A DNA stretch of 61,689 nucleotides from Ensifer sp. LC11 (GCF_001695835.1 NZ_MBSO01000030.1:1-61689), one strand, 5' to 3'; counted from the stretch's first letter, positions 1 through 10,417 are shown. Numbers and translations: made by a program. The notes: generated from the sequence alone by a model not told the origin.

Positions 1-276
1 CAGCGCGGCGCCGCCGTGCTGGCTGATAAAGCCTATGACAGCAATGCCTTGCGGCAAACGATCACCAGCATGGGAGCCGAAGCGGTGATCCCGTCAAACC
101 GTTCGCGCAAGATCATCATTCCGCACGACGAAGCCGTCTACAAACATCGCAACCGCATCGAGCGGTGCTTCAACCGAATGAAGCACTTCCGACGCTTCGC
201 CACCCGATACGACCGCAGAGCAATCCACTTCGAAGGCTTCGTCTATCTCGTCGCCGCAATGATCTGGCTGCGATGA
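1..276 (+). CDS. IS5/IS427-type transposase, C-terminal part cut by the window edge
   Basis: The frame is open from base 1, so this is the end of a longer protein whose start lies outside the window. The visible part has the DDE-transposase C-terminal region: DKAYDS near its start, then RNRIERCFNRMKHFRR, which carries the catalytic glutamate in the IERCF segment, and a hydrophobic C-terminus. This pattern fits the second reading frame of IS5-family elements of the IS427 group common in rhizobia. The stop lies 13 bases before the stop of the convergent PilZ gene, so the right end of the element must sit at or very near base 290. Whether the element is intact cannot be judged from here. Confidence 0.85.
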   Translation, partial: QRGAAVLADKAYDSNALRQTITSMGAEAVIPSNRSRKIIIPHDEAVYKHRNRIERCFNRMKHFRRFATRYDRRAIHFEGFVYLVAAMIWLR

Positions 277-291
277 ATGTCGATTCGTCCT
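277..291. mobile_element. Probable right end of the IS element
   Basis: The 13 bases between the transposase stop and the PilZ stop are the only room for the terminal inverted repeat. The stretch reads ATGTCGATTCGTCCTAG, which on the other strand begins CTAGGACGAATCG; ends of this style are known in IS427-group elements. The left end is outside the window, so the inverted repeat cannot be confirmed. Confidence 0.4.
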
Positions 292-595
292 AGCGGAAGT
301 GCTTGTAATAGGACGAAATCTGCGCGGCCGTATTGGACGACAGATTGAGCTTGATGCCGATCTTGTCACCGCGATACCAGCGAACCATGCCCGTCAGGAA
401 GCCGAGCTCCTCGCTTCGGATCGTCACTTCCTGCCCCGTCTTGGCGCCGATGTCAAAAAGGAGCTGGAAGCAGATGCCCTCGGCCGAAAGGTCCTTGACG
501 ACGCCGTTGCTGGAGCCGGACTTGACGGTGACCGTTCCCGTGATTTTCGTTTGCGTGCGCTGCGTCGTCCGCTCGACACTGTCCTTGTAGGCCAT
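290..595 (-). CDS. Small PilZ domain protein (putative c-di-GMP receptor)
   Basis: This is a 101-residue protein made of a single PilZ-like beta-barrel. It has DLSAEGICFQL near residues 35-45, matching the D/NxSxxG half of the PilZ c-di-GMP site, and GMVRWYRGDKIGIKL around residues 68-82 for the following strands. The N-terminal RxxxR element is poorly matched (RTTQR at residues 9-13), so nucleotide binding is only probable. It starts with ATG downstream of purB on the same strand, but a hairpin separates them. Its stop codon coincides with the apparent end of an IS element, so the C-terminus may have been altered by the insertion. Confidence 0.75.
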   Translation of the reverse strand: MAYKDSVERTTQRTQTKITGTVTVKSGSSNGVVKDLSAEGICFQLLFDIGAKTGQEVTIRSEELGFLTGMVRWYRGDKIGIKLNLSSNTAAQISSYYKHFR

Positions 596-670
596 GTGAT
601 CCTCAGAAACCTGGTTGACAGGCCCTGATCATCGCACGTGATGATTGAATATCCTGCTAAGAAAAATGCC

Positions 671-698
671 CGCATTTGACCGAAGTGCGCCAAATGCG
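671..698 (-). terminator. Probable terminator after purB
   Basis: There is a perfect 8-bp inverted repeat, CGCATTTG and CAAATGCG, with a 12-base loop. Read on the minus strand it is followed within a few bases by a run of five T. It lies 52 bases past the purB stop and before the PilZ gene, fitting a Rho-independent terminator of the purB operon. Confidence 0.55.
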
Positions 699-749
699 AG
701 CATGTTCGTAGAGTTGCGGCGCGCCAGGCGGCACCCGCAGCTTCGGGCG

Positions 750-2051
<1,302 letters not shown>

Positions 2052-2113
2052 GGGCTTTAGCTTTCGTGGTCAGAGGAGGATGGCCGTGCCTCTAGCAAAG
2101 ATAGCCGCGAAGC

Positions 2114-2671
2114 TCAACGCTGTTCGCCCCGGCCGTTTGCCAGCCACAGGCTGACGCCGAGCAATATAGCACCGCCAACGGGCAAATAGAGGCGAAGGCC
2201 CATCACCAGAAACTGATAGAAGGCGATGGCCGTGGTGAAGGCGAACTGGAAGAGCCAGGTTCTGGTTCCGACGGGGGCGTGCCATTGCGCATAAAACGCC
2301 CGGTAGTCCAATGCAAAAAGCATTGCCGTCATTCCGATGGTGCCGAGCGCCAGGAAGAAGAGATAGGCAGCGAAACGCGTTTCTATTCTGCGCTCCAATG
2401 CGGCGAAGCGAGCGAGAAACAGCGACGGCGGCCAGGCCATCAGCGCGCCGACCCCGAACAGAACAAGCAATTCCGACAGATGGAAGGTCAAAGCCCGTTC
2501 ACGAAGCCAGAGGCCGAACCAGGCCGAAAGCGTCATCGCCGCCCCCCAGAGAGATGCGCCGATCACCAGTTCCCTGGCCGCCGGAACGGACCGGGCGAAG
2601 CGGCTTTTCTTCCGGGTGCCCGCCGCCGCATGGTCGGCTTTCGCGTCGATGCCGGCGGCCGCCTCGTTCAT
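2114..2671 (-). CDS. Integral membrane protein of unknown function
   Basis: I do not recognise this 185-residue protein. It has about four hydrophobic segments (roughly residues 34-54, 64-86, 101-121 and 141-178) after a charged, alanine-rich N-terminus of about 28 residues, and it ends in a short basic tail. No catalytic motif is visible. Its start overlaps the stop of the DUF2259 gene by 4 bases (ATGA-type), so the two are probably translated together, and purB follows 62 bases downstream. Confidence 0.7.
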   Translation of the reverse strand: MNEAAAGIDAKADHAAAGTRKKSRFARSVPAARELVIGASLWGAAMTLSAWFGLWLRERALTFHLSELLVLFGVGALMAWPPSLFLARFAALERRIETRFAAYLFFLALGTIGMTAMLFALDYRAFYAQWHAPVGTRTWLFQFAFTTAIAFYQFLVMGLRLYLPVGGAILLGVSLWLANGRGEQR

Positions 2672-3411
2672 TTCGCGACCCGCGTCGGGATCGCAATCCA
2701 GCGTCCGTCTGTCGTGCCTTCAAAGCCGAGCGACTTGACGAGGACCATGATGACATGGGTTTCGGAGCCGTCATCGTTCCTGTGGGTCACGGCGCCGCCA
2801 AGCTGGTAGCCCGTCGGGCAACGGCGGCTCTCCGGTATGCGGTTGTCATCCTGCAGGACGTCTGTCGCCGGCGTGCCCGCCTTCATCGTCATCGACAGGC
2901 GAAAGCCTCTAATCTCCTTGAGGAAATCCTTGCAGATTCCATTCGGCTCGAAGGTCTTCTCTTCAAGCGTCACCGAATAGGTCTCACGGAACGCTTCGTC
3001 GGCCGCAAAGGAATCGTAGGTCAGGCTCAGCGGCTTGGCGTTGGCCTCGGTGATCGGATTATAGGCGGCCAACAACCCGGGCGCATCCGCCAGGCGATAG
3101 GCCTCGATCAAGGGCGCTGCGCGTCGACGGGCCTCGTGGCGCGCCTTGGAGAGCGGGCTGCCATCCTCGCGGCCGACGGCACGCACCGGCGCGCCCGGCA
3201 GGAAAGCGTCATTGCGCGTGTCGATCACATAGATGGTCGAATAGGGAAAGCCCGAGCCGTCCTGGACGCCGTATTCCTCGAAGGCAAAGACGTTGCCATC
3301 GGCCGAAAAGCCGATCGGCTCGAAGGCGGCATAGTCGCCGGCAAGTGCCGGCGGTGCGACCGCCACGGCGGCCGCGAAGAGCAGAGCGGGAGCTCCGGCA
3401 CCTGTCCTCAT
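2668..3411 (-). CDS. DUF2259 family predicted secreted protein
   Basis: This 247-residue protein starts with a clear signal peptide (hydrophobic stretch to [20 protein letters not shown], cleavage expected after ALA near residue 24). The mature part opens with a motif typical of DUF2259 proteins, [20 protein letters not shown], and describes a beta-rich periplasmic domain. Two cysteines (in GICKDF and SRRCPTG) could form a disulfide. No function is established for the family. It overlaps both neighbours by 4 bases (rpe upstream, membrane protein downstream), so it belongs to one translationally coupled unit. Confidence 0.8.
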   Translation of the reverse strand: MRTGAGAPALLFAAAVAVAPPALAGDYAAFEPIGFSADGNVFAFEEYGVQDGSGFPYSTIYVIDTRNDAFLPGAPVRAVGREDGSPLSKARHEARRRAAPLIEAYRLADAPGLLAAYNPITEANAKPLSLTYDSFAADEAFRETYSVTLEEKTFEPNGICKDFLKEIRGFRLSMTMKAGTPATDVLQDDNRIPESRRCPTGYQLGGAVTHRNDDGSETHVIMVLVKSLGFEGTTDGRWIAIPTRVAK

Positions 3412-4085
3412 CGATAGGCCTTCTCGGCTGGCGCGCGGATCGCCTCGATGGCCGCGCGATAGGCTTCTACCGAACCACCCTTAAAGATCGCCGAACCGGC
3501 GACGAGAACATTGGCGCCGGCGCCGCTGGCAACAGCGGCGGTGTCGGGAGCAATGCCGCCGTCCACCTCGATCTCGATCGGCCGATCACCGATCATCGCC
3601 TTGATACGGCGGATCTTTTCTGCCGTGGCTTCAATGAATTTCTGTCCGCCGAAGCCTGGGTTGACGGTCATGACCAGGATGAGGTCGACCTGATCGAGCA
3701 CGTATTCGATGGCGCTTTCGGGTGTTGCCGGGTTGAGCGAGACGCCGGCCTTCTTGCCGAGCGAACGCACCGTCTGCAGCGAGCGATGCAGATGTGGGCC
3801 GGCCTCGGCGTGGACCGTCAGGATATCGCAGCCCGCCTTGGCGAAAGCCTCGAGAAACGGGTCAGCGGGCGAAATCATCAGGTGGCAGTCGAACGTCGCA
3901 TCGGTGTAACGGCGCAGCGACTTGATCACGTCAGGGCCGAAGGTGATGTTCGGCACGAAATGGCCGTCCATGACATCGAGATGGATCCAGTCCGCGCCGG
4001 CCTCGACGACGTCGCGAACCTCCTGTCCGAGCTTGGAGAAATCGGCCGCCAGGATCGACGGTGCAATGCGGATAGGATGGGTCAT
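3408..4085 (-). CDS. rpe: Ribulose-phosphate 3-epimerase
   Basis: Rpe interconverts ribulose 5-phosphate and xylulose 5-phosphate in the pentose phosphate pathway. The 225-residue TIM barrel begins [16 protein letters not shown]. The metal-binding segments are present: [12 protein letters not shown] at about residues 35-46, the HLM segment following DATFDC, and [10 protein letters not shown] further on, with IEVDGGI before the phosphate-binding loop. The frame is open about 119 residues further upstream, but that extension is low-complexity and overlaps the next gene, so the ATG at 4085 is chosen. The enzyme supplies xylulose 5-phosphate, the substrate of the phosphoketolase at 46-48 kb. Confidence 0.95.
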   Translation of the reverse strand: MTHPIRIAPSILAADFSKLGQEVRDVVEAGADWIHLDVMDGHFVPNITFGPDVIKSLRRYTDATFDCHLMISPADPFLEAFAKAGCDILTVHAEAGPHLHRSLQTVRSLGKKAGVSLNPATPESAIEYVLDQVDLILVMTVNPGFGGQKFIEATAEKIRRIKAMIGDRPIEIEVDGGIAPDTAAVASGAGANVLVAGSAIFKGGSVEAYRAAIEAIRAPAEKAYR

Positions 4086-4161
4086 GGCGCACTCCAGCGT
4101 GTTTTGTCGCGCAATAGCACCGGCGGGCCGCGCAAACAACATGCTGGCGATCAAAGCTGCG

Positions 4162-5169
4162 TCAGCTGAGCTGCGACCAGCACGGCATGAGGTCGTTTTC
4201 GACTGGCGTGGCGTCATGAACGCCGCGGGCGATTGCGCGCGCCATCGTCGATGCCGCCACCGCGCCGAGGTCGATGAAATCCTCGAGTGTCGGCGTCTTG
4301 CCGCTGGCACCGGTCGCAAGCGCGAAGATGAGATCGCCGTCGAGCGGCGTGTGTGCAGGCCAAAGCCCGCGGGAAAAGCCGTCATGGGCGGCAATTGCCA
4401 GGCGCTTGGCTTCAGCCTTGGTGAGCACCGCATCGGTCGCAATCACGGCAATCGTCGTGTTGGCGGCAGCGGACTGCCGGTCACGAAACTTGATCCGGAT
4501 ATCGGCGACATCCGCCGGCAGGGGATGAGGCAGGCCGAGACCGCCGAATTCGCCATCCATTTCGAAGGGAGCCGCCCAGAAATGCTGACAGCTCCCAACG
4601 GTCGCTGAACCGAGTGCATTGACCGCAACGAGCGCGCCAATGGTGATGCCACTCGGCAGCACGGTCGAGGCGGAGCCGAGGCCACCCTTGACGGTCGCGG
4701 TCAGCGCGCCGGTACCGGCACCCGCCGTTCCGGTCGCAAAGTTCGAGCCGGCGCGGCGAACAGCCTCGAAACCGAGCTCGCGATAGGGCGGGAAACGCCC
4801 CCAATCCTTATCGCCGCCGTTGATCAGGTCGAACAGGATGGCCGTCGGTACGATCGGTATGCGATGCGGGCCGACGGCGAAACCGCGGCCCATCTCTCTC
4901 AGCGCGGCCTGAGCGCCGGAAGCCGCATCGAGCCCGAAAGCCGAACCGCCGGAAAGCACAAGACCATCAACCGTCTGCACGGTGTTGTGCGGAGCGAGCA
5001 GATCCGTCTCCCTGGTACCGGGAGCGCCACCAAGCACCTGTACGGCCGCCGTTGCCGGCGGATCGCAGACAATGGCGGTGACGCCGGATTTCAGGCGGTG
5101 ATCCTCGGCGTTGCCAACCGTCAGCCCCGCGACGTCGGTGATCAGGTTCAAGGGTCCTGTGCGGATCAT
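4162..5169 (-). CDS. P1/DmpA-type family S58 aminopeptidase
   Basis: This 335-residue protein belongs to the P1/DmpA family of Ntn-like aminopeptidases, which mature by self-cleavage before a serine or threonine. [15 protein letters not shown] at the N-terminus, [14 protein letters not shown] near residues 90-103 and [12 protein letters not shown] near the C-terminus are hallmark segments. The likely cleavage region is around [11 protein letters not shown]. There is no signal peptide, so it should act in the cytoplasm. The ATG at 5169 overlaps the stop of the solute-binding protein gene by 4 bases and is preferred to a longer frame. The natural substrate cannot be inferred. Confidence 0.85.
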   Translation of the reverse strand: MIRTGPLNLITDVAGLTVGNAEDHRLKSGVTAIVCDPPATAAVQVLGGAPGTRETDLLAPHNTVQTVDGLVLSGGSAFGLDAASGAQAALREMGRGFAVGPHRIPIVPTAILFDLINGGDKDWGRFPPYRELGFEAVRRAGSNFATGTAGAGTGALTATVKGGLGSASTVLPSGITIGALVAVNALGSATVGSCQHFWAAPFEMDGEFGGLGLPHPLPADVADIRIKFRDRQSAAANTTIAVIATDAVLTKAEAKRLAIAAHDGFSRGLWPAHTPLDGDLIFALATGASGKTPTLEDFIDLGAVAASTMARAIARGVHDATPVENDLMPCWSQLS

Positions 5170-6254
5170 GGGGCTCTTCCTTCCGCGGCCGCCGGTACGA
5201 ACCGGCTGCCTTGCCACTGCATCAGACGATAGGGATTTTCCGCACGCTCATGCTTGTCATTGAAAGCAGTGAGGCCGAGGACGGTCGGGTAGGGGCCCTT
5301 GGCGATCGCTTCGGCAAGCGACTTGTCGTCCTCAGCCGCACGATCCTTGGCCTGCTCCAACAGAGCCATCGCTGCGAATGCCGGCATCACATAGCCTTCA
5401 GGTTCAAGGCCGGCGGCGCGCATGTCGTCGGCAAAGGGCTTGCCTTCGGGCGATTGCGACGCGTCCGGCAACGTGACAGCGAGCACGCCGTCGGCGAGAG
5501 GCACAGTGAGATCGGCGGCGTTCAAGGCGTCGCCGCCGAGCAAGGCGAGGCTCGCCCCCTCCGCCAGCGCATCGCGGGCGATCACCGCCGTGTCCTGCCG
5601 GTCGCCGCCGGTGAAGACATGGGTGGCGCCGCTCTTGACCAGGCGCCGCACCAGATTGATCTGCTGTTCCTGTGCCGGCCGATAGGTATCGCTGAACACG
5701 GGCGTCATTCCGATTTCGCCGAGCGCGGAGCGTACCGTCTCGACCAGTTCCCTGCTGTGGATCGTGCCATCGTCGACGAGCGCGATTGGTTTACCCTTCC
5801 ACCGGTCCAAAATCGCGTCGACAACGGCTGCTGCCTCCGCATTGCCGCTCGGCGCCAGGCGAAACAGCGGCCATTTGTTCTTGAGGGCGTCTTCCATCAG
5901 GATATCGGAACGCACACTGAGCGTGATTGCCGGCAGACCGGCTTCGGCAAGCGCCGGCAACGTCGCATCCAGGCTTTCGGTGCAGAGAAAGCCGATCGCC
6001 GCCTCGGCGCCGGAAGCCAGTAACGCCTTCGTCAGGGCTTCGTTGCCAGCCGTATCACAAGTCTCGGGAATGACGACGATTTCGCTGCCGTGATCACCCG
6101 CCTTGAACGCGGCGCCATCGACAATCTGCTTGCCCAAGAGTGCAAACGGACCTTCGACCGGTGCGACGACCGCCACCTTGATTCCAGCTGCCGCTGCGGG
6201 TGCCGCCTGGGCCACTCCGGCAAGGATGAGGGTGGTGACAATCGTTCGAAGCAT
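5166..6254 (-). CDS. Branched-chain amino acid-type ABC transporter substrate-binding protein
   Basis: A signal peptide (MLRTIVTTLILAGVAQAAPA, cleavage near AAAA) precedes a periplasmic type I binding fold of the Leu/Ile/Val class, opening with IKVAVVAPVEGPFALLGKQ. The length, 362 residues, is usual. No permease or ATPase gene is adjacent, so it is an orphan binding protein or a domain used for sensing. It is first in the minus-strand run with the P1 peptidase (4-base overlap), which suggests a link between uptake of a small peptide or amide and its hydrolysis, but this is only inference. Confidence 0.8.
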   Translation of the reverse strand: MLRTIVTTLILAGVAQAAPAAAAGIKVAVVAPVEGPFALLGKQIVDGAAFKAGDHGSEIVVIPETCDTAGNEALTKALLASGAEAAIGFLCTESLDATLPALAEAGLPAITLSVRSDILMEDALKNKWPLFRLAPSGNAEAAAVVDAILDRWKGKPIALVDDGTIHSRELVETVRSALGEIGMTPVFSDTYRPAQEQQINLVRRLVKSGATHVFTGGDRQDTAVIARDALAEGASLALLGGDALNAADLTVPLADGVLAVTLPDASQSPEGKPFADDMRAAGLEPEGYVMPAFAAMALLEQAKDRAAEDDKSLAEAIAKGPYPTVLGLTAFNDKHERAENPYRLMQWQGSRFVPAAAEGRAP

Positions 6255-6547
6255 TCACTTTCTCCGCTGCCGCCTGTTTCAAGGGTCAGAATCGATCCGA
6301 CACGAAACCATGCGGCCAGCCCCAACAGCTACCGCTTCCGTTGCCGCTCGCCTCAGGCGTGCGGCACGGTAGTGTCGCATGTTTTAAGGATGTGCCCTGC
6401 GGCGTCAAAGGAAAAGATGTCACCCGTCACGAAGAAGGTTCTAGCTGCGTCGTCGCCATGTCGCAGATCTGCAAGATTCTCCTGCAAACGGGTTTCATAT
6501 TTCCTACTACCGTCTATGTATGTGCCTGACATCGCCCGGAGAAAGAT
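6255..6547. other. Divergent intergenic region
   Basis: This 293-base stretch separates the divergent solute-binding protein and flavin reductase genes and should hold both promoters. I see no convincing gene, repeat or operator in it. Confidence 0.5.
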
Positions 6548-7042
6548 GTGTTGGAGAAGACCCGGCTGGACCCTATCAGTTATCGCGACGCGATGAGCCG
6601 CCTGGCCGGTCACGTGCAAATCATCACCGCAGCCGACGGCAGCGAGCGGCGCGGCGTGACCGTTACTGCGTCCTGCTCCGTTTCCGACAGCCCACCAACC
6701 GTTCTGGTCTGCCTCAACGGCGCCAATCCGCGCAACGAGATCTTCACGCGCAGTGACAGTTTCGCCCTCAATCTGCTTGGAGACGAGCACCGAGCGCTGG
6801 CGCATGCCTTTTCCGGACGCGATCAGCTGGACATGGACCGGCGCTTCGCGCTTGGTCAGTGGACGCAATTGACCACCGGTTCTCCGATCCTCGTCAATGC
6901 GACCGCCGCCTTCGATTGCCGCCTGATCGAGGTCAAGACCATAGCCACGCATCTGGTGCTTTTCGGCGAGGTGGTTGACGTGGCGATTGGGCCGTCACGC
7001 CCGCCGCTCATTTATGTGGACCGCGGATATCACTCGCTATAA
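6548..7042 (+). CDS. Flavin reductase-like FMN-binding protein
   Basis: This 164-residue protein matches the flavin reductase-like domain (RutF/HpaC type), which binds FMN or FAD and reduces it with NAD(P)H to supply a partner monooxygenase. The segments ERRGVTVTASCSVSDSPPTVLVCLN and NEIFTRSDSFALNLL are characteristic, and GEVVDVAIG with PLIYVDRGYH closes the barrel. A GTG start is used. No monooxygenase gene is nearby. It precedes the cox-like operon by 126 bases with a hairpin between, so it may be independent of it. Confidence 0.85.
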   Translation: MLEKTRLDPISYRDAMSRLAGHVQIITAADGSERRGVTVTASCSVSDSPPTVLVCLNGANPRNEIFTRSDSFALNLLGDEHRALAHAFSGRDQLDMDRRFALGQWTQLTTGSPILVNATAAFDCRLIEVKTIATHLVLFGEVVDVAIGPSRPPLIYVDRGYHSL

Positions 7043-7106
7043 GTTTGACGTGGCGAGAACACGTGTCTTTCTGGACGTGAGAATATCGCCATAAGCCCTT
7101 GAGTTA

Positions 7107-7129
7107 GCAAGGAGACTTAATTTCCTTGC
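7107..7129. other. Hairpin before the cox-like operon
   Basis: GCAAGGA and TCCTTGC form a 7-bp stem with a 9-base loop, 65 bases after the flavin reductase stop and 40 bases before the MoxR start. It could be a weak terminator or a regulator site. No T-run follows. Confidence 0.3.
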
Positions 7130-7168
7130 GAGCATCAAGCGATCGACTCGAGCCGTGGCGGAGGAGAC

Positions 7169-8098
7169 ATGGCGACACAGGCGACAACTGGCCTGCCGCA
7201 GTCCATCGAGGAGACGATGGCGCTGCTGGAGGCACATGACTATCTGGCCGGAACGGCGCTGGCGACGGTGCTGTTTCTGGCGCTCAGGATGAAGCGCCCG
7301 CTCTTTCTCGAGGGCGAAGCCGGAGTCGGCAAGACCGAGATTGCCAAGGTTCTGGCAAAGGCGCTCGATCGGCCGCTGATCCGGTTGCAATGCTACGAGG
7401 GTCTCGACGTCGCCTCGGCCGTTTACGAATGGAACTATCCGGCACAGATGCTGGAAATCCGCCTTTCGGAAGCCGCCGGCAAGGTCGACCGCAAACGGAT
7501 CGAGAGCAACATCTTCTCCGAACGCTTCCTGATCCGCCGCCCGGTTCTGCAGGCGATTTCATCCGAGCCGCGCCGCGCGCCGGTTTTTCTCATCGACGAG
7601 CTCGACCGCACGGACGAGGCGTTCGAGGCGTTCCTGCTCGAAGTTCTCTCGGACTTTCAGGTGACCATTCCGGAGCTCGGGACCATCCGCGCCGCCGAGC
7701 CGCCAATCGTCATCATCACCACCAACCGCACACGTGAAATTCACGATGCGCTGAAGCGCCGCTGCCTCTACCACTGGGTCGACTATCCGAAAGCAGCGCA
7801 AGAACTCGAAATCATCCGCCGCAAGGTGCCTGGCTGCAATCAGACATTGTCACGGGAGGTCATCGCCTATGTGCAGAGGTTGCGCACCATCGATCTCTTC
7901 AAGAACCCTGGCGTGGCTGAGACGATCGACTGGGCAACGGCCCTGACGGAGCTCGATCGGCTGGCGCTCGATCCGGAGACGATCGCCGATACGCTGGGCA
8001 CACTCCTCAAATATCAGGACGACATCGCCCGGATCGACGGCGCAGAGGGGCGCAAGCTGCTCGCCGAGGTCAAGGCGGAACTGCTGGCGGCAGGCTGA
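7169..8098 (+). CDS. MoxR-family AAA+ ATPase, CoxD-like
   Basis: The 309-residue protein is a MoxR-type AAA+ ATPase. Walker A GEAGVGKT is at residues 49-56, Walker B is in PVFLIDELDRTDEAF, and TTNRTREIHDALKRRC holds sensor 1 and the arginine finger region. In Oligotropha carboxidovorans, CoxD and the VWA protein CoxE are needed to build the active site of CO dehydrogenase. Here the VWA gene follows after one base. The start has a GGAGGAGA ribosome binding site. It heads a compact five-gene operon ending at 12030. Confidence 0.92.
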   Translation: MATQATTGLPQSIEETMALLEAHDYLAGTALATVLFLALRMKRPLFLEGEAGVGKTEIAKVLAKALDRPLIRLQCYEGLDVASAVYEWNYPAQMLEIRLSEAAGKVDRKRIESNIFSERFLIRRPVLQAISSEPRRAPVFLIDELDRTDEAFEAFLLEVLSDFQVTIPELGTIRAAEPPIVIITTNRTREIHDALKRRCLYHWVDYPKAAQELEIIRRKVPGCNQTLSREVIAYVQRLRTIDLFKNPGVAETIDWATALTELDRLALDPETIADTLGTLLKYQDDIARIDGAEGRKLLAEVKAELLAAG

Positions 8099-8099
8099 C

Positions 8100-9356
8100 A
8101 TGGAAGAGCGGGAGCTGCACACGGGCAGTGCGTTTCTCCCGCCGGTTGCGGAAGACGGCGGCCGGCTTGCCGACAACATCGTCTTCTTCGCGCGGGCCCT
8201 GCGGCGCGCCGGCATCAAGATCGGCCCCGGTACCATCGCCGACGCCATTGATGCCGTCGCACTGATCGGCATCGGTGACCGGGACGCATTCTATGCGGCG
8301 CTGCAGTGCGTTTTCGTGAAGCGCCACGAAGACCAGCCGGTGTTCGATGAAGCGTTTCGTCTGTTCTGGCGATCGCGTGGCCTCGTCGAGAAGATGATCG
8401 CCATGATGTCGCCACTCGCACCGGAGCGCGAGAGCCAGCGCCTGGAGCGGCGGGCAGGCGAAACGCGCGTCAGCGAAGCGCTGCTTTCGGGGCACGAAGC
8501 CGACCGCCCGGCACGCGACGAGCCCGAGATCGAGGTCGACGCGCGGTTCACGGTCTCCGGTCGCGAATTGCTGCGCAGAGCCGATTTCGCGCAGATGAGT
8601 GCTGTCGAGCTCGCCGAGGCCAAGCGCGCACTTGCCGCGTTGACCTTGCCGATGGACCGTGTGGTCACGCGCCGGTTTCGACCCTCACGCCGGCAGATCC
8701 GCATCGATCCCCGCGCCACCATGCGCGATGCCATGCGCTTTGGCGGGGAGCTGATCCTGCCACGCTTTCGCGAGCGACGTTTCGTCCATCCGCCGCTTGT
8801 GGTGCTCGCCGACATCTCCGGCTCGATGAGCCAGTACACCCGTATCTTCCTGCATTTCCTGCACGCGCTGACCGAAGAGCGTCGACGCGTGCACACGTTC
8901 CTGTTCGGTACCCGGCTCACGAATGTCTCACGCCAGTTGCGCAACCGCGATCCGGATGCCGCCATCGACGACTGCGTCACGGCTGTCAAGGACTGGTCCG
9001 GCGGCACCCGGATCGGCGAGACGCTGCATGATTTCAATCGCCGCTGGTCCCGTCGCGTGCTTGGGCAAGGCGCCATCGTGCTGCTGATCACCGATGGTCT
9101 CGAGCGGGACGATGTGGGCGACCTTGAGATCGAAATCGACCGGCTGCACCGGTCCTGCCGGCGGCTGATCTGGCTCAACCCGCTGCTGCGGTTTGACGGC
9201 TTCGAGGCGCGCGCCCGCGGTGTCAGGGCCATGCTGCCGCATGTTGACGAATTCCGGGCGGTGCACAATCTTGAATCGATTGGTGAGCTGGTGAAGGCGC
9301 TTTCCGGGCAGGGCTCCCGGCAGGCCGACCCGAGGCGGTTTCTCGCGCCACGATGA
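8100..9356 (+). CDS. VWA-domain protein, CoxE-like
   Basis: This 418-residue protein has a helical N-terminal half and a von Willebrand A domain in the C-terminal half. The metal-ion site motif DxSxS is seen as DISGS at residues 238-242, with TRIGETLHDF and LLITDGLERDD supplying the other ligands. MoxR/VWA pairs act as chaperones that insert cofactors into enzymes. The gene starts one base after the MoxR stop, so the two are co-translated. Residues 105-150 are charged and low in structure. Confidence 0.9.
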   Translation: MEERELHTGSAFLPPVAEDGGRLADNIVFFARALRRAGIKIGPGTIADAIDAVALIGIGDRDAFYAALQCVFVKRHEDQPVFDEAFRLFWRSRGLVEKMIAMMSPLAPERESQRLERRAGETRVSEALLSGHEADRPARDEPEIEVDARFTVSGRELLRRADFAQMSAVELAEAKRALAALTLPMDRVVTRRFRPSRRQIRIDPRATMRDAMRFGGELILPRFRERRFVHPPLVVLADISGSMSQYTRIFLHFLHALTEERRRVHTFLFGTRLTNVSRQLRNRDPDAAIDDCVTAVKDWSGGTRIGETLHDFNRRWSRRVLGQGAIVLLITDGLERDDVGDLEIEIDRLHRSCRRLIWLNPLLRFDGFEARARGVRAMLPHVDEFRAVHNLESIGELVKALSGQGSRQADPRRFLAPR

Positions 9357-9375
9357 TGGCATGGAAGGTGGCAAG

Positions 9376-9708
9376 ATGTTGGGGGCAGCGAATATTTTGG
9401 ATCCGCTCGACGTCGCCGAGGCCTGGATCAGGGAAGGGCGCAAGGTGGCGATCGCGACCGTGATCGAGACCTGGGGCTCAGCGCCGCGCCCTGTCGGCAG
9501 CCATCTGGTGATCGACGGCGAAGGCAACTTTGAAGGCTCGGTTTCCGGCGGTTGCGTCGAAGGCGCAGTCATCACGGAAGCGGCCGATGTCATCGCCTCC
9601 GGCGCGCCGAGAATTCTCGAATTCGGCGTCGCGGATGAAACCGCCTGGCGCGTCGGGCTTTCGTGTGGCGGCAGGATACGGGTGTTTGTGGAGCAGGTCG
9701 TCGGCTGA
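9376..9708 (+). CDS. XdhC/CoxI-type N-terminal domain protein
   Basis: This 110-residue protein contains only the N-terminal XdhC_CoxI domain. It has GSAPRPVGSHLVI, GSVSGGCVEGAVI and GLSCGGRIRVFVE, including the two conserved cysteines. XdhC binds the molybdenum cofactor, protects it and delivers the sulfurated form to xanthine-dehydrogenase-type enzymes. The Rossmann half, usually on the same chain, is encoded by the next gene one base later. I chose the ATG at 9376, which has GGAAGG seven bases upstream, over the ATG at 9361. Confidence 0.88.
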   Translation: MLGAANILDPLDVAEAWIREGRKVAIATVIETWGSAPRPVGSHLVIDGEGNFEGSVSGGCVEGAVITEAADVIASGAPRILEFGVADETAWRVGLSCGGRIRVFVEQVVG

Positions 9709-9709
9709 C

Positions 9710-10417
9710 ATGGAACAGGCAATCCTAGGGACACTTAATCGGGCACGCGCAGCGCGGCGCGCTGCCGTTACGTTCAGTGATCTTGCCGACGGGGGCACTC
9801 AGATTTTTCTCGAGGGTGACGACTGTCCGGCCCCCTGGCGCCTCGCCGTTGCGCGTGCCTTGCAATCCGGCAAAGCCGGCTTCGTCGAAACCGAGCATGG
9901 ATCGTTCTTCTGCAATGTCTATCTGCCGCCGCCGCGCATTCTCGTCATCGGTGCCGTGCACATTTCCCAGGCGCTGGCACAGTTGGCGCCGGTTGCCGGC
10001 TTCGACATGACGATCATTGATCCGCGTACAGCCTTTGCAACGCCGGAGCGCTTTGGTGGCGTCGAGCTCATTGCCGAATGGCCGGAAGATGCCCTGAAGC
10101 TCCGGCCACTCGACCGCTTCACGGCCCTCGCGGCCGTTACCCACGATCCGAAGATCGATGACGCGCCGATCCGCGCGGCGCTGGCGGCCGATTGCTTCTA
10201 CGTCGGCGCGCTCGGTAGCCGGAAGACCCACGCGGCGCGCGTCGACCGGTTTCGGCGAGCAGGCGTCGCGGACGCTGAGATCGCTCGCATTCGAGCGCCG
10301 ATCGGCCTCGATATCGGTGCTGCGAGCCCCGCCGAAATCGCCGTCGCAACGCTCGCCGAGATCATCGAGGCGCTGCGACGGCGGGACGTCGGCCCAGCCG
10401 AGGGCGGTGCGCCATGA
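9710..10417 (+). CDS. XdhC-like protein with C-terminal Rossmann domain
   Basis: This 235-residue protein ends in the XdhC Rossmann-like domain. ILVIGAVHISQAL at about residues 79-91 is the dinucleotide-type loop, DPRTAFATPERF follows, and YVGALGSRKTHAARV and GLDIGAASPAEIAVATLAEI are the family signatures. The first 75 residues are a weak version of an XdhC N-domain lacking the SGGC cysteine segment. It starts one base after the 110-residue XdhC half and its stop overlaps the next start by 4 bases. It probably forms a complex with that half to give a complete XdhC. Confidence 0.88.
   Translation: MEQAILGTLNRARAARRAAVTFSDLADGGTQIFLEGDDCPAPWRLAVARALQSGKAGFVETEHGSFFCNVYLPPPRILVIGAVHISQALAQLAPVAGFDMTIIDPRTAFATPERFGGVELIAEWPEDALKLRPLDRFTALAAVTHDPKIDDAPIRAALAADCFYVGALGSRKTHAARVDRFRRAGVADAEIARIRAPIGLDIGAASPAEIAVATLAEIIEALRRRDVGPAEGGAP

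Noticed and set aside
4086-4442. N-terminal extension of rpe by about 119 residues.
   Set aside because: It overlaps the P1 peptidase gene and is not like any Rpe; the ATG at 4085 gives the normal length.
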